Both the position numbers and the translations under genes were made by a program. Positions 1-5,848 of a DNA stretch of 6,225 nt are shown here, one piece after another (position 1 is the first letter of the stretch; the number at the start of each line of letters is the position of its first letter). Source of the stretch: an uncultured Methylococcaceae bacterium. Lineage in GTDB: Bacteria > Pseudomonadota > Gammaproteobacteria > Methylococcales > Methylomonadaceae. Where the stretch lies: NCBI GenBank assembly GCA_903903365.1, contig CAIUYS010000101.1:1-6225 (forward strand), written 5' to 3'. The notes beneath the pieces were generated by a model. It was given only the letters and a program-made list of their open reading frames with translations, was not told the origin of the DNA and did no database searches.

Positions 1-70
1 AAAGGTTAAAGGTTAAAGGTTAAAGGTTCAAGGTTCAAGGTTCAAGGGCAAAGGTTCAAGGGCAAAGGAC
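1..70 (+). repeat. Heptamer tandem repeat array (ten 7-bp units)
   Basis: Ten consecutive 7-bp units run without interruption: AAAGGTT four times, CAAGGTT twice, then CAAGGGC, AAAGGTT, CAAGGGC and AAAGGAC. The first units are identical and the later ones diverge at two or three fixed positions, so the pattern is (A/C)AAGG followed by TT, GC or AC. It is noncoding simple-sequence DNA and may continue to the left of the window. A matching array in the opposite orientation lies at 89-123. Confidence 0.93.
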
Positions 71-88
71 AAATCGGCGGGCTGTCTC

Positions 89-123
89 TTTCACCTTTTA
101 CCTTGCCCCTTGCCCCTTTTACC
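89..123 (-). repeat. Inverted heptamer array (five 7-bp units)
   Basis: Five 7-bp units read TTTCACC, TTTTACC, TTGCCCC, TTGCCCC, TTTTACC. On the opposite strand they have the same GG-rich, AA-ending pattern as the array at 1-70. The two arrays therefore form an imperfect inverted repeat around an 18-bp spacer (71-88), which could fold as a hairpin in DNA or RNA. The array ends 37 bp before the start codon of the first glycosyltransferase, so it lies in that gene's upstream region. Confidence 0.85.
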
Positions 124-148
124 TAAAAGATTATTCACAGACAGTTAT

Positions 149-153
149 AGGAG
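149..153 (+). promoter_or_regulatory. Ribosome binding site fixing the start of the GT4 gene
   Basis: AGGAG lies 7 bases before ATG 161. This supports 161 as the start rather than the in-frame TTG at 110, which falls inside the heptamer array and would add 17 residues encoded partly by repeat DNA. Confidence 0.8.
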
Positions 154-160
154 AATTATT

Positions 161-1363
161 ATGAATATAGGTATTGTTACCACACATATCCCCCCAGCCA
201 AAGGTTATGGCGGCGTATCCGTCACCGCCAGTGTTTTAACCAAAGCCTGGGCAGAACGCGGGCATAAAATGGTATTGGTCGCCTCCGATGAATCTATTGC
301 CGGCCGACTACGGCCGGACAATGTGTGTTTGGGCGATCAGGTGGAGGTCAGGCTTTATCGTTGTTATGGATTCAGGCGTTGGGGCTTTGGACTAGGCGCT
401 ATACCAATGCTGTTTAAATTATGCTTGCAGGCACCGGTAGTTTACATCCACGGCATTGCCACTTGGCCATCTACACTTGCGGCCATTTTTTGTGTCTTGC
501 TGCGTCGCCCCTTTATGGTGGCTGTACATGGCGGACTAATGCCGGAGCATGTTGAGCTGATTCGACGAGAGAAACCTCATAAATGGTTATTTTATCAATG
601 GCTGACTTTTCCGACCCTGCGTCGGGCTATCGCCGTGCATTGCACCAGTGACACCGAGGCTGAAGGCGTGCGTAACGTACTGGGTAAAGATGCCCGCATT
701 CTATTGGTTCCAAACGGAATTGATAGTCAAGCGTGTAACGTGGCTCCTTATCCTGCCAGTGCGGGCATGAATCTTTGTTTTCTGGGGCATATTCAGCAAG
801 AAAAAGGCATCAATGCCTTTATCAGAGCCTGGTTAAAAGTTCGACGGCCTTTCGATCGACTGGTGATTGCCGGTAGAAGCGTAGATGGCGATTATTTCGA
901 AGAGTTTCAGGCGCTGGTTGAACAGGCAAAAGGCGCTATCATTTATCGAGGCTATCTTGAGCGAGCTGAAGTGATGGACTTGTTGGCAAACAGCCATTTT
1001 CTGGTGTTGCCTTCCGGGCTGGAGGCCGCTGGCGGCATGCGCGAGAACTTTGGCAATGTGGTAGCGGAAGCTATGGCAGCCGGACGTCCGGTATTGGTAG
1101 CCAAAGGCTTGGCATGGGATCATTTGGAAACGTTTGGCGTTGGTTTTGTTTTTGATAGAACCGAGGCTTCCGTCTGCGAAGTGCTGCGTAAAGCTCAATC
1201 AGTGGGAGATGGTTTGACGTGGGAACAGATGTCGTGGAATGGCAGGCAGTATGTCGAACAACAACTTGATCCCGTCAAACTGGGGGAACAAATATGGCAG
1301 GTATTAAAGAGCCGCAATCAAGTCAAGCAGTCACAACAGCTCGTCAAGGAATCTTTATTATGA
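161..1363 (+). CDS. GT4-family glycosyltransferase (GT-B fold)
   Basis: Predicted 400-residue cytoplasmic or membrane-associated glycosyltransferase that would transfer a sugar from a nucleotide-sugar donor to a growing polysaccharide or lipid-linked glycan. The N-terminus MNIGIVTTHIPPAKGYGGV is the usual GT4 opening strand and glycine-rich loop of the acceptor domain. The motif VAVHGG is at about residues 120-125. The C-terminal donor domain shows PNGID (184-188), FLGHIQQEKGI (207-217) and the EX7E signature, Glu295 and Glu303, in ENFGNVVAEAMAAG. Length is normal for the family and the gene looks intact. Its stop overlaps the start of the next glycosyltransferase gene by ATGA, so the two are very likely co-transcribed and translationally coupled. 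Donor and acceptor sugars cannot be read from the sequence. Family assignment is strong; the pathway (exopolysaccharide or O-antigen-like glycan) is inference. Confidence 0.9.
   Translation: MNIGIVTTHIPPAKGYGGVSVTASVLTKAWAERGHKMVLVASDESIAGRLRPDNVCLGDQVEVRLYRCYGFRRWGFGLGAIPMLFKLCLQAPVVYIHGIATWPSTLAAIFCVLLRRPFMVAVHGGLMPEHVELIRREKPHKWLFYQWLTFPTLRRAIAVHCTSDTEAEGVRNVLGKDARILLVPNGIDSQACNVAPYPASAGMNLCFLGHIQQEKGINAFIRAWLKVRRPFDRLVIAGRSVDGDYFEEFQALVEQAKGAIIYRGYLERAEVMDLLANSHFLVLPSGLEAAGGMRENFGNVVAEAMAAGRPVLVAKGLAWDHLETFGVGFVFDRTEASVCEVLRKAQSVGDGLTWEQMSWNGRQYVEQQLDPVKLGEQIWQVLKSRNQVKQSQQLVKESLL
1346..1350 (+). promoter_or_regulatory. Ribosome binding site of the GT2 gene, inside the preceding gene
   Basis: AAGGA lies 9 bases before ATG 1360 and within the last codons of the GT4 gene. 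It supports the start at 1360 over the in-frame ATG at 1294, which would add 22 residues that do not resemble a glycosyltransferase N-terminus. Confidence 0.7.
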
Positions 1364-2283
1364 TTAAGGTGGGTCTTATCGTTCCTACACTAAATGCGGG
1401 TAGTCTCTGGAAGTCTTGGTTAAAAGCCTTCGAGCAACAGACCCGAAAACCGGATTGTTTGTTGGTAATGGACTCCTCTTCCAGTGATGACACCGTAAAT
1501 TTGGCGCATGCACAAGGCTTTGAGGTTCAGGTAATTGCCAAGTCAGCGTTTAATCACGGTGGCACTCGCCAGTTTGGCGTGGATAGACTGGCAGCAATGG
1601 ATATTATAGTTTTCCTGACTCAGGATGCTTTATTAGCCAGTCCTGATGCTATCGAATGCCTGTTGGCGGCATTCGCTGATGAACGGGTTGGCGCGGCTTA
1701 CGGTCGCCAGCTTCCCCATCGTAACGCCAAGCCCGTTGCCGCCCACGCCCGTCTTTTTAATTATCCATCCAAAAGCCAGTTACGCAGCCTGGAAGATCGA
1801 ACACGCTTTGGCATTAAAACGGTATTTATATCCAATTCATTCGCCGCCTATCGGCGCAGCGCACTGATGCAGGCAGGTGGTTTTCCCGTTAATACCATCA
1901 TGAACGAAGACTCGTATGTCGCCGGCAAGATGTTGGTTGCCGGTTGGAAAATCGCTTATTGCGCCGATGCCCAAGTATTTCATTCTCATGACTACAGTTT
2001 TCTGGATGAATTTAAACGATACTTCGATATTGGTGTTTTCCATAGCCATACTTCGTGGCTGCAACAGACCTTTGGCGGTGCGTCTGGCGAAGGCTTGCGT
2101 TTTGTAATCTCGGAAATGCGCTACCTGCTAAAGCACGCGCCTTGGCTAATTCCTTCGGCAGTTCTACGGACGGGATTGAAATGGCTAGGCTATAAACTGG
2201 GCAGTCTTCATAGGCGCTTGCCGCAAGTCCTGCGTAGAAGCTTGAGCCTGCATAAAACTTACTGGTTGCGCACCTTGCCATAA
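1360..2283 (+). CDS. GT2-family glycosyltransferase, rhamnosyltransferase-like
   Basis: Predicted 307-residue GT-A fold glycosyltransferase acting on the cytoplasmic face of the inner membrane. The N-terminus MIKVGLIVPTLNAG (PTLNAG at residues 9-14) and VMDSSSSDDT (36-45) form the nucleotide-binding half. Next come FNHGGTRQ (NHGGTRQ 65-71), TQDA (87-90, at the DXD position), YGRQLP (114-119) and NEDSYVAGK (182-190, with the ED pair of the likely catalytic base). NHGGTRQ plus TQDA and YGRQLP is the pattern I associate with O-antigen-type rhamnosyltransferases, so dTDP-rhamnose is the most likely donor, by family inference only. The C-terminus is basic and has no clear membrane span. The start codon overlaps the stop of the GT4 gene (ATGA), so the pair probably builds one glycan. 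No dTDP-rhamnose synthesis genes are in the window. Confidence 0.87.
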   Translation: MIKVGLIVPTLNAGSLWKSWLKAFEQQTRKPDCLLVMDSSSSDDTVNLAHAQGFEVQVIAKSAFNHGGTRQFGVDRLAAMDIIVFLTQDALLASPDAIECLLAAFADERVGAAYGRQLPHRNAKPVAAHARLFNYPSKSQLRSLEDRTRFGIKTVFISNSFAAYRRSALMQAGGFPVNTIMNEDSYVAGKMLVAGWKIAYCADAQVFHSHDYSFLDEFKRYFDIGVFHSHTSWLQQTFGGASGEGLRFVISEMRYLLKHAPWLIPSAVLRTGLKWLGYKLGSLHRRLPQVLRRSLSLHKTYWLRTLP

Positions 2284-2302
2284 ACTGGGGAAAAGCAGTT
2301 TA
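2281..2302 (+). terminator. Hairpin at the end of the glycosyltransferase pair
   Basis: TAAACTG (2281-2287) and CAGTTTA (2296-2302) form a perfect 7-bp stem around the 8-base loop GGGAAAAG. The stem starts with the stop codon of the GT2 gene. No T-run follows and the stem is AT-rich, so it is a weak candidate for intrinsic termination; it may only be a 3'-end stabilising hairpin. Confidence 0.35.
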
Positions 2303-2392
2303 TCCACGAAAAACACTTAAAGATATAGCATTTTAGTAGATCACACCTTTCAGGACGACTTGCACCCATTCCCAACTTTGGACAAGATTAAT

Positions 2393-3754
2393 ATGAATCC
2401 ATCAAATTTTAAAAAATCAACATCACGTTCATTCCAATGGGTAAGCCTGTTATTACTCAGTATCTTAACCAGTGGCTGTCAACATCTGGGTTTTTTCCCC
2501 GATTTAAATAAAAACCCGACTTTTCAGGAGGAGGATAACCAGCAAAAAATTCAGCCGCAAACCAAAATCATAGAGCGTCATGAGTTTCAGTTAACCGAAG
2601 GCCAAACGCTGGTCGGTACGATTGCCGCAGTCAACACCCATGAAAACGATACGCTGTCTGATATTGCCCGACATTTTGGCGTGGGTTATAATGATATTAC
2701 CTTGGCTAACCCGACACTTTCGCCCTGGACACCTCCGGCAGATAGTCGGGTATTATTACCGTTACAATTTATTCTTCCTGACGCGCCTCATAAAGGGATT
2801 ATTCTAAATTTGGCGAACATGCGCTTGTTTTACTATCCCAAACAGCAACCGGATAAGGTCTTTACTTATCCGGTGGGTATTGGTCGTCAAGGCTGGAATA
2901 CCCCGATGGGTTTAACCAGTATTGTCGCCAAAAAAGCCAATCCGAGTTGGGTGGTACCTGACTCCATTCATCAGGAACATGCCGAGAAAGGCGACTCATT
3001 GCCCGGTGTAGTGGCCGCAGGGCCTGACAACCCGCTGGGGCTTTATGCCATGCGCTTGGGTTTTCCCCGTTATCTAATTCACGGCACCAACAAACCTTAT
3101 GGTATCGGTATGCAAATTAGTCACGGTTGTGTGCAACTTTATCCAGAGGATATTGAGGTGCTGTTCAAAAAAGCGTCGGTAGGTATGCCGGTACGGATAA
3201 TTCACCAGCCTTATTTGACGGCCTGGCATCAGAACATGCTTTATCTTGAAGCGACGGAACCCCTGCAAAAATGGGCACAGGATAAATCCAAGCTAAAAAA
3301 ACAGTTAGTAAAACAGTTATATCAAATCAGCGACAAGAAAAATGTCATAGTCGATTGGGATAAAGTCGACCGAATTATTGAGCGTTCGGATGGCATTCCT
3401 GTGCCCATTCTTGTGCAAAGTCCTGACATCGAAGCTATAGCAGCAAACGCAGTACAACTCGCGCATCCTGAACAGCTCTATAAACAACCCGTTGTTGAAG
3501 AATTAAAGGATAGCGACTGGTCGATTTTGGTGGCCAGTTTTGATAACGAAATAGAAGCACAAAAGCTGGCAACCATGCTCAATCATCAAGGGCCGATTAT
3601 TCCTGCGCGTAAGATTAAAAAAGAGGATACATATCAGGTTATCGCTGGACCTTTTAAAAACAAAAAGGAAGTAAAGGCTATTGTAAAACGCATTAAAATG
3701 GATTTTGAATTGGCTGTTGAGCCGATAAAACCACGTTTAATTTTAGAAAATTAG
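2393..3754 (+). CDS. Lipoprotein L,D-transpeptidase (LysM-YkuD-SPOR)
   Basis: Predicted 453-residue periplasmic enzyme of the ErfK/YbiS/YcfS/YnhG family, which forms 3-3 peptidoglycan cross-links or attaches proteins to meso-diaminopimelate. Residues 1-29 are a lipoprotein signal: basic start, hydrophobic VSLLLLSIL, then LTSGC with Cys29 as the lipidation site. Gln follows the Cys, with no Asp sorting signal, so the outer membrane is likely. A LysM-like segment (HENDTLSDIARHFGV onward) spans about 83-128. The YkuD domain spans about 135-270, with His230 in HGTNKPYGIG and SHGCVQL carrying His244 and catalytic Cys246. A SPOR-like domain at about 375-444 (DWSILVASFDNE to the C-terminus) should bind denuded septal glycan. 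The ATG at 2393 is preferred over the in-frame TTG at 2360 because it gives the cleaner signal peptide, although the TTG has AGGA 4 bases upstream. Gln248 sits where Arg is common after HGC(I/V). The gene is intact. Confidence 0.92.
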   Translation: MNPSNFKKSTSRSFQWVSLLLLSILTSGCQHLGFFPDLNKNPTFQEEDNQQKIQPQTKIIERHEFQLTEGQTLVGTIAAVNTHENDTLSDIARHFGVGYNDITLANPTLSPWTPPADSRVLLPLQFILPDAPHKGIILNLANMRLFYYPKQQPDKVFTYPVGIGRQGWNTPMGLTSIVAKKANPSWVVPDSIHQEHAEKGDSLPGVVAAGPDNPLGLYAMRLGFPRYLIHGTNKPYGIGMQISHGCVQLYPEDIEVLFKKASVGMPVRIIHQPYLTAWHQNMLYLEATEPLQKWAQDKSKLKKQLVKQLYQISDKKNVIVDWDKVDRIIERSDGIPVPILVQSPDIEAIAANAVQLAHPEQLYKQPVVEELKDSDWSILVASFDNEIEAQKLATMLNHQGPIIPARKIKKEDTYQVIAGPFKNKKEVKAIVKRIKMDFELAVEPIKPRLILEN

Positions 3755-3786
3755 TGCTATTTTTACGGTTGGATAGTTACCAAAAA

Positions 3787-3800
3787 TGTAGATATCTACA
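3787..3800. promoter_or_regulatory. 14-bp perfect palindrome, candidate operator
   Basis: TGTAGATATCTACA is identical to its own reverse complement. It lies between the L,D-transpeptidase gene and the 3870 gene, next to a TATAAT hexamer (3820-3825), which is a plausible position for a dimeric repressor site. A run of five A precedes it, and CGGG plus five T follow, so a weak terminator for the upstream gene is an alternative reading. The stem would be only 5 bp with an ATAT loop. Confidence 0.45.
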
Positions 3801-3808
3801 CGGGTTTT

Positions 3809-3825
3809 TATATTTTAAATATAAT
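3809..3825 (+). promoter_or_regulatory. AT-rich inverted repeat overlapping a consensus -10 hexamer
   Basis: TATATTT (3809-3815) and AAATATA (3817-3823) are perfect inverted arms around one T. The right arm overlaps TATAAT (3820-3825), a perfect sigma70 -10 hexamer about 45 bases before GTG 3870. The best upstream -35 is poor (TCTACA at 3795-3800, 19-base spacing, inside the 14-bp palindrome). A promoter here is plausible and could need an activator; it is not proven. Confidence 0.4.
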
Positions 3826-3848
3826 GGCTTAAAAATAAACCGTAAACC

Positions 3849-3864
3849 CTCTTCGGTTGGAGAG
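3849..3864 (+). promoter_or_regulatory. Shine-Dalgarno sequence inside a short hairpin
   Basis: GGAGAG (3859-3864) is the likely ribosome binding site, 5 bases before GTG 3870. It can pair with CTCTTC (3849-3854) to give a 6-bp stem, one pair being G-U, closed by the loop GGTT. In this fold the ribosome binding site is buried. AACC of the upstream arm (3838-3841) is complementary to the loop GGTT, which would allow an alternative or pseudoknotted fold. Confidence 0.45.
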
Positions 3865-3869
3865 AGCCA

Positions 3870-5381
3870 GTGAGTGGAAAATTAAATATGGAACCAAGAT
3901 CATCAAGTCAGGAACTACACCATGAGATTTTTGGCTCAATTCTGGATAGAGTTGAGATGACCCCTTATTTATTATTATCGGCGGATAATTATCAAACGGC
4001 GCTTAGGCAGGCGGCAAAAATGATGAATAACCGGGGGTTTGATATTGTTGGTAATGGCGAACTACAGGAAAGCGAGCAGGAAAGGGCAAAAACTTACGTT
4101 TACCGAACCTACAATTATTTTTTAAACTGGATGTTTCCGTTTGTTAAAAAGCAACTTGAAGGACTTCTTGCCTTGAATTCCGGTAACGCGGATATTTACC
4201 ACAACTGTCTGCAAGCCATTGGGCGGGTAGAATCAATCTTGAATAATACCGACTTTCAAGACATAGCCAATCAAGATCCGAGGCATCTTTTCCTGTTGGC
4301 TTCTTCAAGAAAGTATCCTTCTGTATTTGCTGGTTATCAGGGTAAAAATAGAGAGGTTCCGCTGGAGTGGCAGCAAACGGCCTGTTCCATGCTAAAAATG
4401 GGTTATTTGATCAAGTCTATCGAAGAAGAGAGTCAGGATATTAATGATTACGCCCAGTTGGGTTTTTTTCTGGAAACTGAAAACCAAAGCCTTGATGATC
4501 TTTTTAATTATGACTGGGGAAATCCGCAACACATTCCGGCCAGCGAATCAGCGCAAAATGCCTTTGTCAAAATATCCTCTTTTTTTCATAAACTAAAAGA
4601 GTCCATAACCTTTGATGATCAACAAAACGGCTTTGTTTTTGATAGCGGGGATGGCGTTCGGGTTAATATTACTGAAATTAAAGCCAGACTAAAAAGCCCT
4701 GAAAGCATGGTGACCAAATTAGGGAAAGATTTGGAAGGAGAGGCTTATGATATCAGGGATATTTTGGCCATCACTTTTATACTGAAAGACAGGGATGATA
4801 CCTTGAAACTGTTTCATGCCTTGCAAAAAAAAGGCGTTATTCTTCAGGAAAACACCAACTCCCAATCCATCACCCAAACCCTGTTCGATGACCCTGAAAG
4901 CATGATAGAAGCGGTGCGAAGATTGATGGTTAGCCTTTCACAAAGTGCCGGTTATGAAAAAACATCCACTGAACAGGAATTGCTTGCCAATGCAAAAACG
5001 TTCTATGAAGCGCTCAGCATGAATGCAGCAAAAAACCAGCATTCCTCTTTAGGTCACAGAAAGTTTCAATGCAAAATCAGTTTTTCACTGCCTATCCACC
5101 GGGACGCGGCAACGCATAAGATCATGATTCCCGGTACACCGATATATGCACGAAGAAATCAGGTGGATAAAAAAACTCAGGAACATACCTTGGGTGTGGA
5201 ACTGCGCATATCCGATGAAGACAGTTGGCGTACTTCCGAGCAAACGGGTGACTCCCATCATGATGCTTACAAATTTCGCCAGTTAATTTCGGTGATGAAC
5301 AGGGTTTTAAAAAATGTCTTTCACCTGCCGAAAGAAAGTATTGCCCAGTTGAAAAAAGATCAGCTGGCCCTGTTTTCTTAA
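3870..5381 (+). CDS. Uncharacterised protein with RelA/SpoT-synthetase-like C-terminal half
   Basis: I do not recognise this 503-residue protein as a named gene. It has no signal peptide or membrane segment, so it is probably cytoplasmic. Residues 1-250 are largely alpha-helical by composition, with no motif I know. Residues 270-475 show the order of blocks found in RelA/SpoT (p)ppGpp synthetase domains: ARLKSPESMVTKLGK (272-286) for the R.K..S...K block, YDIRDILAITFI (293-304) with Asp297 at the metal-binding Asp position, HSSLGHRKF (391-399) for the GYQSLH block, and GVELRIS (442-448) with Glu444 at the EIQIRT Glu, followed by SEQTGDSHHDAYKF (456-469) resembling the AE.GVAAHW.YK segment. 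Compared with RelA there is an insertion of roughly 50 residues between the Asp and HSSL blocks. The GTG start has a good ribosome binding site; ATG 3888 (residue 7) is an alternative. Nucleotidyltransferase activity is inference from motifs. Confidence 0.85.
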   Translation: MSGKLNMEPRSSSQELHHEIFGSILDRVEMTPYLLLSADNYQTALRQAAKMMNNRGFDIVGNGELQESEQERAKTYVYRTYNYFLNWMFPFVKKQLEGLLALNSGNADIYHNCLQAIGRVESILNNTDFQDIANQDPRHLFLLASSRKYPSVFAGYQGKNREVPLEWQQTACSMLKMGYLIKSIEEESQDINDYAQLGFFLETENQSLDDLFNYDWGNPQHIPASESAQNAFVKISSFFHKLKESITFDDQQNGFVFDSGDGVRVNITEIKARLKSPESMVTKLGKDLEGEAYDIRDILAITFILKDRDDTLKLFHALQKKGVILQENTNSQSITQTLFDDPESMIEAVRRLMVSLSQSAGYEKTSTEQELLANAKTFYEALSMNAAKNQHSSLGHRKFQCKISFSLPIHRDAATHKIMIPGTPIYARRNQVDKKTQEHTLGVELRISDEDSWRTSEQTGDSHHDAYKFRQLISVMNRVLKNVFHLPKESIAQLKKDQLALFS

Positions 5382-5568
5382 CGAACTGTTGCTTAAATAG
5401 GCTTATTCTTGCTTGCTGAGCTAACCCTTTGTTTTGGAAAGAATTAAGCAGGTTATTTAACAGTCTTGTTTCTGGAGTCTATTTGGGATCGGTAATTTCT
5501 TGTCTTGACAATAAGTAGATCTACAGGCAACCTTGACGTTATAAAATTGATTAATTTAACACGCCCCC
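5382..5568 (+). other. Intergenic region with weak inverted repeats
   Basis: No gene is visible. TGCTTAA (5390-5396) pairs exactly with TTAAGCA (5444-5450), and outside it ACTGTT (5385-5390) can pair with AACAGT (5459-5464). Together they outline a loose stem structure just after the 3870 gene, but without a terminal T-run. TTGACA (5505-5510) matches a -35 box, but no acceptable -10 lies 16-18 bases downstream. Confidence 0.4.
5515..5524. promoter_or_regulatory. 10-bp palindrome GTAGATCTAC, candidate operator
   Basis: GTAGATCTAC is a perfect palindrome 44 bases before the start of the small 5569 gene. It has the same GTAGAT half-site as the 14-bp palindrome at 3787-3800, but with the halves four bases closer (overlapping on the AT). 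A short palindrome like this can occur by chance. Confidence 0.3.
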
Positions 5569-5811
5569 ATGACCACAATAATCTTTGATACCCATAAATT
5601 TATTAGACGTTTACGTTCTGCCGGCTTTGAGGAAGCGCAAGCTGAGGCGGTTGCGGAAGCATTTCAAGAAGCACAGGCTGAATCTCTCCCTGTTACACGT
5701 GATTACCTTGATGCCAGACTCTATGAGTTAGAGAACCGTTTAGTTAAATGGGGTATAGGCTTGGCGCTAGGACAGTTTGCCATGATCGCTGCTTTAATAA
5801 AGTTACTTTAA
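5569..5811 (+). CDS. DUF1640-like small coiled-coil membrane protein
   Basis: Eighty-residue protein. Residues 1-16 (MTTIIFDTHKFIRRLR) lead into an Ala/Glu/Gln-rich amphipathic helix, SAGFEEAQAEAVAEAFQEAQAES (17-39). A second charged helix around 45-58 (DYLDARLYELENRL) and a C-terminal hydrophobic segment, about 59-80 (KWGIGLALGQFAMIAALIKLL), complete it. The opening FDT..F...L..AGF....AEA.AEAF is the pattern of the bacterial DUF1640 (CCDC90-like) family, whose small members have a helix-coil-TM layout; their function is unknown. The C-terminal anchor suggests an inner-membrane protein with the coiled coil in the cytoplasm. No ribosome binding site is visible: the bases before ATG are a run of C, so translation may be weak or unusual. 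It lies between the RelA/SpoT-like gene and a repeat plus a broken nuclease gene, with no clear functional link to either. Confidence 0.8.
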   Translation: MTTIIFDTHKFIRRLRSAGFEEAQAEAVAEAFQEAQAESLPVTRDYLDARLYELENRLVKWGIGLALGQFAMIAALIKLL

Positions 5812-5848
5812 TCAATCACCCAAGCAACAATCAACAAGTTATCTTTCC

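Larger units (their letters stand above)
3762..3846. repeat. 9-bp inverted repeat enclosing the intergenic region
   Basis: TTTACGGTT (3762-3770) is the exact reverse complement of AACCGTAAA (3838-3846), 67 bases apart. Two smaller palindromes lie between the arms. The left arm starts just after the L,D-transpeptidase stop and the right arm ends 24 bases before the next start codon. The octamer CGGTTGGA at the left arm (3766-3773) recurs directly at 3854-3861. Confidence 0.6.

Noticed and set aside
1..123. CRISPR array
   Set aside because: Units are 7 bp and contiguous, with no unique spacers, and no cas genes are present.
110..160. N-terminal extension of the GT4 gene from TTG 110
   Set aside because: It lies in the heptamer array, adds residues unlike any GT4 start, and ATG 161 has AGGAG at ideal spacing followed by the typical first strand of the family.
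833..1198. 121-codon open frame on the minus strand
   Set aside because: Fully inside the well-supported GT4 gene; its translation has no recognisable domain and it is a shadow frame.
2301..2329. Promoter for the L,D-transpeptidase gene (TATCCA and TATAGC)
   Set aside because: Spacing is acceptable but the -35 matches consensus at only three positions and the -10 is weak, so it is not distinguishable from chance in AT-rich DNA.
3787..3808. Intrinsic terminator for the L,D-transpeptidase gene
   Set aside because: The palindrome allows only a 5-bp stem, and the T-run is separated from it by CGGG; a protein-binding palindrome is the better reading.
5505..5538. Promoter from TTGACA (5505-5510) or TTGACG (5533-5538) for the 5569 gene
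   Set aside because: Neither hexamer has an acceptable -10 sequence at 16-18 bases spacing; the nearby TATAAA (5540-5545) is 29 bases from the first and 1 base from the second.
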